Below, in pieces: positions 13,348-14,462 of a stretch of 14,462 bases of DNA (position 1 is the stretch's first letter; each line of letters starts with the position of its first letter). A program made the position numbers and the translations under genes. This DNA is from CBFDBF01 sp050287965 (GTDB lineage: Bacteria > Pseudomonadota > Gammaproteobacteria > Chromatiales > Chromatiaceae). The DNA lies in assembly GCA_050287965.1 (NCBI GenBank), contig JBNKCX010000039.1, forward strand, positions 1 to 14,462. Direction: 5' to 3'. Under the pieces are notes generated by a model, which ran no database searches, was not told the origin of the DNA, and saw nothing but the letters and a program-made list of their open reading frames with translations.

Positions 13348-14058
13348 ATGAAGTACCTGAAAAAAAACGAGTTTTTTCTGGGTGATGTGGAGACCGGCGA
13401 GGATGCCGTCCCGTCGAAACAGTCCCTGGAAGTGCAGCTGGATCGCTTGACGCGGGAGCTGGACGCACTTTCCGCCGACGCCCCCCTGGAACAACGGCTG
13501 AAACTGATCCTGGACAGCAGTTACCTGCTGCTGGACCTGGAGCGTAAATACGAGGCATGGGAAAAAGGCCGACAGGCCCTGGATCTCGCCCTGCCGAAGG
13601 AGCTGTGGACCCAGGCGGTGGAGGCCTACGACGTCCTCTACCAGGCGGACCAAAAGGACTCCATCAAGGCGCTGGCCCACGGTATCTGGCTGGGGGTCAC
13701 GTTCCCCATCGATCCCGAACTCTCCGTGGCGATGCTGCAGCACCTGGTGGACGAAACTCCGGACAACTCCGACGGCGCCGCGGTAGCCGCCGCTACCGCC
13801 GCCTATGTGGTAGACATGCGCGCCGAGGGACAACAACGGGAGGACCTGCGGTTCTTCACCGGCCAGCTCCTGGCCCAGGTGGCCCGGCGACACAGCCAGG
13901 TGGAGGATCAGGAGATATTCGATTTCTGGGTGGAACGAATGGAGCTGAGGGACCCCTCCAAGTTTCTGCCCCGCCTGGCCAAGGTGCTGGACATCATCAC
14001 CGACCATGACTGGTGGTACGACCGAGACGAACTCCGGGCCCTGATCCCGGAGAGGTAA
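13348..14058 (+). CDS. Soluble, helix-rich protein of unknown function
   Basis: The 236-residue product has no signal peptide, no membrane helix and no cysteine, and looks almost wholly alpha-helical, with charged amphipathic stretches such as LEQRLKLILDSSYLLLDLERKYEAWEKGRQALDLAL (about 47-82) and FLPRLAKVLDIITDHDWWYDRDELRALIPER at the end. The helix-turn-helix spacing could reflect a TPR-like or other helical repeat, but no consensus is clear. Codon use and GC look like the dsr genes, so there is no sign of transfer. The ATG at 13348 follows the 58-residue gene by 17 bp. No strong ribosome binding site is seen, so translation may be coupled. Function unknown; location suggests a link to sulfur oxidation only by neighbourhood. 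Confidence 0.78.
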   Translation: MKYLKKNEFFLGDVETGEDAVPSKQSLEVQLDRLTRELDALSADAPLEQRLKLILDSSYLLLDLERKYEAWEKGRQALDLALPKELWTQAVEAYDVLYQADQKDSIKALAHGIWLGVTFPIDPELSVAMLQHLVDETPDNSDGAAVAAATAAYVVDMRAEGQQREDLRFFTGQLLAQVARRHSQVEDQEIFDFWVERMELRDPSKFLPRLAKVLDIITDHDWWYDRDELRALIPER

Positions 14059-14069
14059 CCTCCGGGATC
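14043..14069 (+). terminator. Hairpin overlapping the stop of the 236-residue gene
   Basis: GATCCCGGAG (14043-14052) is a perfect inverted repeat of CTCCGGGATC (14060-14069) with a 7-nt loop that contains the TAA stop (14056-14058). No T tract follows (CTTGGAACG), so intrinsic termination is doubtful. It may protect the 3' end of the mRNA. Confidence 0.4.
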
Positions 14070-14095
14070 CTTGGAACGACACTCTCGAGATTTGG

Positions 14096-14183
14096 CCGCA
14101 AATGAACGCAAACTACCGCGAATCCACCCCGAATTTCAGTAACGCCATTTGCGATACTTTGCGGTGATAGGCGTTATTCGCGG
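14096..14183. repeat. 88-bp inverted-repeat element (CGCAAA family)
   Basis: CCGCAAATGAACGCAAA (14096-14112) matches the inverted complement of 14148-14164 at 14 of 17 positions. Inside and overlapping it, CCGCGAAT (14116-14123) pairs with ATTCGCGG (14176-14183), and TAACGCC (14140-14146) pairs with GGCGTTA (14170-14176). The arms share the internal 9-10-bp periodic CGCAAA pattern of dispersed bacterial intergenic repeats. It lies between the 236-residue gene and the Cas6-like gene, with no open frame. Confidence 0.55.
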
Positions 14184-14222
14184 CTTATACCCCAGTAAAA
14201 TGAGCACCCTTCGGATCTGATT

Positions 14223-14462
14223 ATGTATTGGCAAGAAGACCAGGAAGAAGACATATTCACCGTGCCCGACGACATGGTGGATCTGGTATTCAGGATCGAA
14301 TGCAGAACCCTCCTGAATGACCATGCCTGGCCGTTATCGCAGGCCGTCAAGGCGATTCTCCCCTGGTTCGGCGACCGGCCGGAACACGGCCTGCACATCA
14401 TCCATGTGGCGGAATCCGCCAGCGGCTGGACCCGCCCGGAGGCACCGGACGAAATCATTTAT
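14223..14462 (+). CDS. Cas6/Cmx6-like CRISPR RNA endonuclease, 5' part
   Basis: Only the first 80 codons are in the window; the gene runs off the end. The stretch VPDDMVDLVFRIECRTLLNDHAWPLSQAVKAILPWFGDRPEHGLHIIHVAESASGWTRPE resembles from memory the N-terminus of the Cas6/Cmx6 (type I-MYXAN) family, with its DLVFxIxC strand, DHA-x-x-L-x-x-A helix, LPW, GLHxIH and GWxRP motifs. Members cut CRISPR transcripts into guide RNAs; the first domain is a ferredoxin-like RNA-binding fold. No CRISPR array or other cas gene is visible here. The ATG at 14223 has GGATC nearby but no strong ribosome binding site. A homologue with a non-CRISPR role is possible. Confidence 0.6.
   Translation, partial: MYWQEDQEEDIFTVPDDMVDLVFRIECRTLLNDHAWPLSQAVKAILPWFGDRPEHGLHIIHVAESASGWTRPEAPDEIIY

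Overview
The window is a dissimilatory sulfite reductase (dsr) locus of the oxidative (reverse) type, almost all on the minus strand. The gene content (dsrAB with dsrEFH, dsrC, the dsrMKJOP membrane complex, then dsrN and dsrR) and the close match of the proteins to those I know from Allochromatium vinosum point to a sulfur-oxidising gammaproteobacterium. The dsrEFH genes are the clearest mark of the oxidative direction, since sulfate reducers lack them. I cannot name the genus.

Layout, read along the minus strand from high to low coordinates: a regulatory interval (12665-13153) with a palindrome and repeated TATCCC boxes; dsrA, dsrB, dsrE, dsrF, dsrH, dsrC; a 235-bp spacer with hairpins; dsrM, dsrK, dsrJ, dsrO, dsrP; a strong rho-independent terminator; a 148-bp inverted-repeat element abutting the dsrN start; dsrN, dsrR; and a gene for an exported protein of unknown function where dsrS would be expected. 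The last 718 bp hold no convincing gene but contain large imperfect palindromes and a tandem repeat. On the plus strand, divergent from dsrA, are two unrecognised genes (58 and 236 codons), a second short inverted-repeat element, and the start of a gene resembling the Cas6/Cmx6 CRISPR RNA endonuclease family, cut by the window end.

How the genes work together (family knowledge): DsrEFH passes persulfide sulfur to DsrC. DsrAB, a siroheme and Fe-S enzyme, oxidises the sulfur bound to DsrC to sulfite. DsrMKJOP spans the membrane and is thought to re-oxidise DsrC and move electrons between cytoplasm, quinone pool and periplasm. DsrN makes the siroheme amide, and DsrR is a Cys-less A-type-scaffold-like protein needed for normal dsr expression.

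The most notable points are: no dsrL between dsrK and dsrJ, where A. vinosum has it; an intrinsic terminator that separates dsrN-dsrR from the main operon; a Cas6-like gene in a sulfur-oxidation neighbourhood without a visible CRISPR array; and an operator-like palindrome cluster upstream of dsrA.
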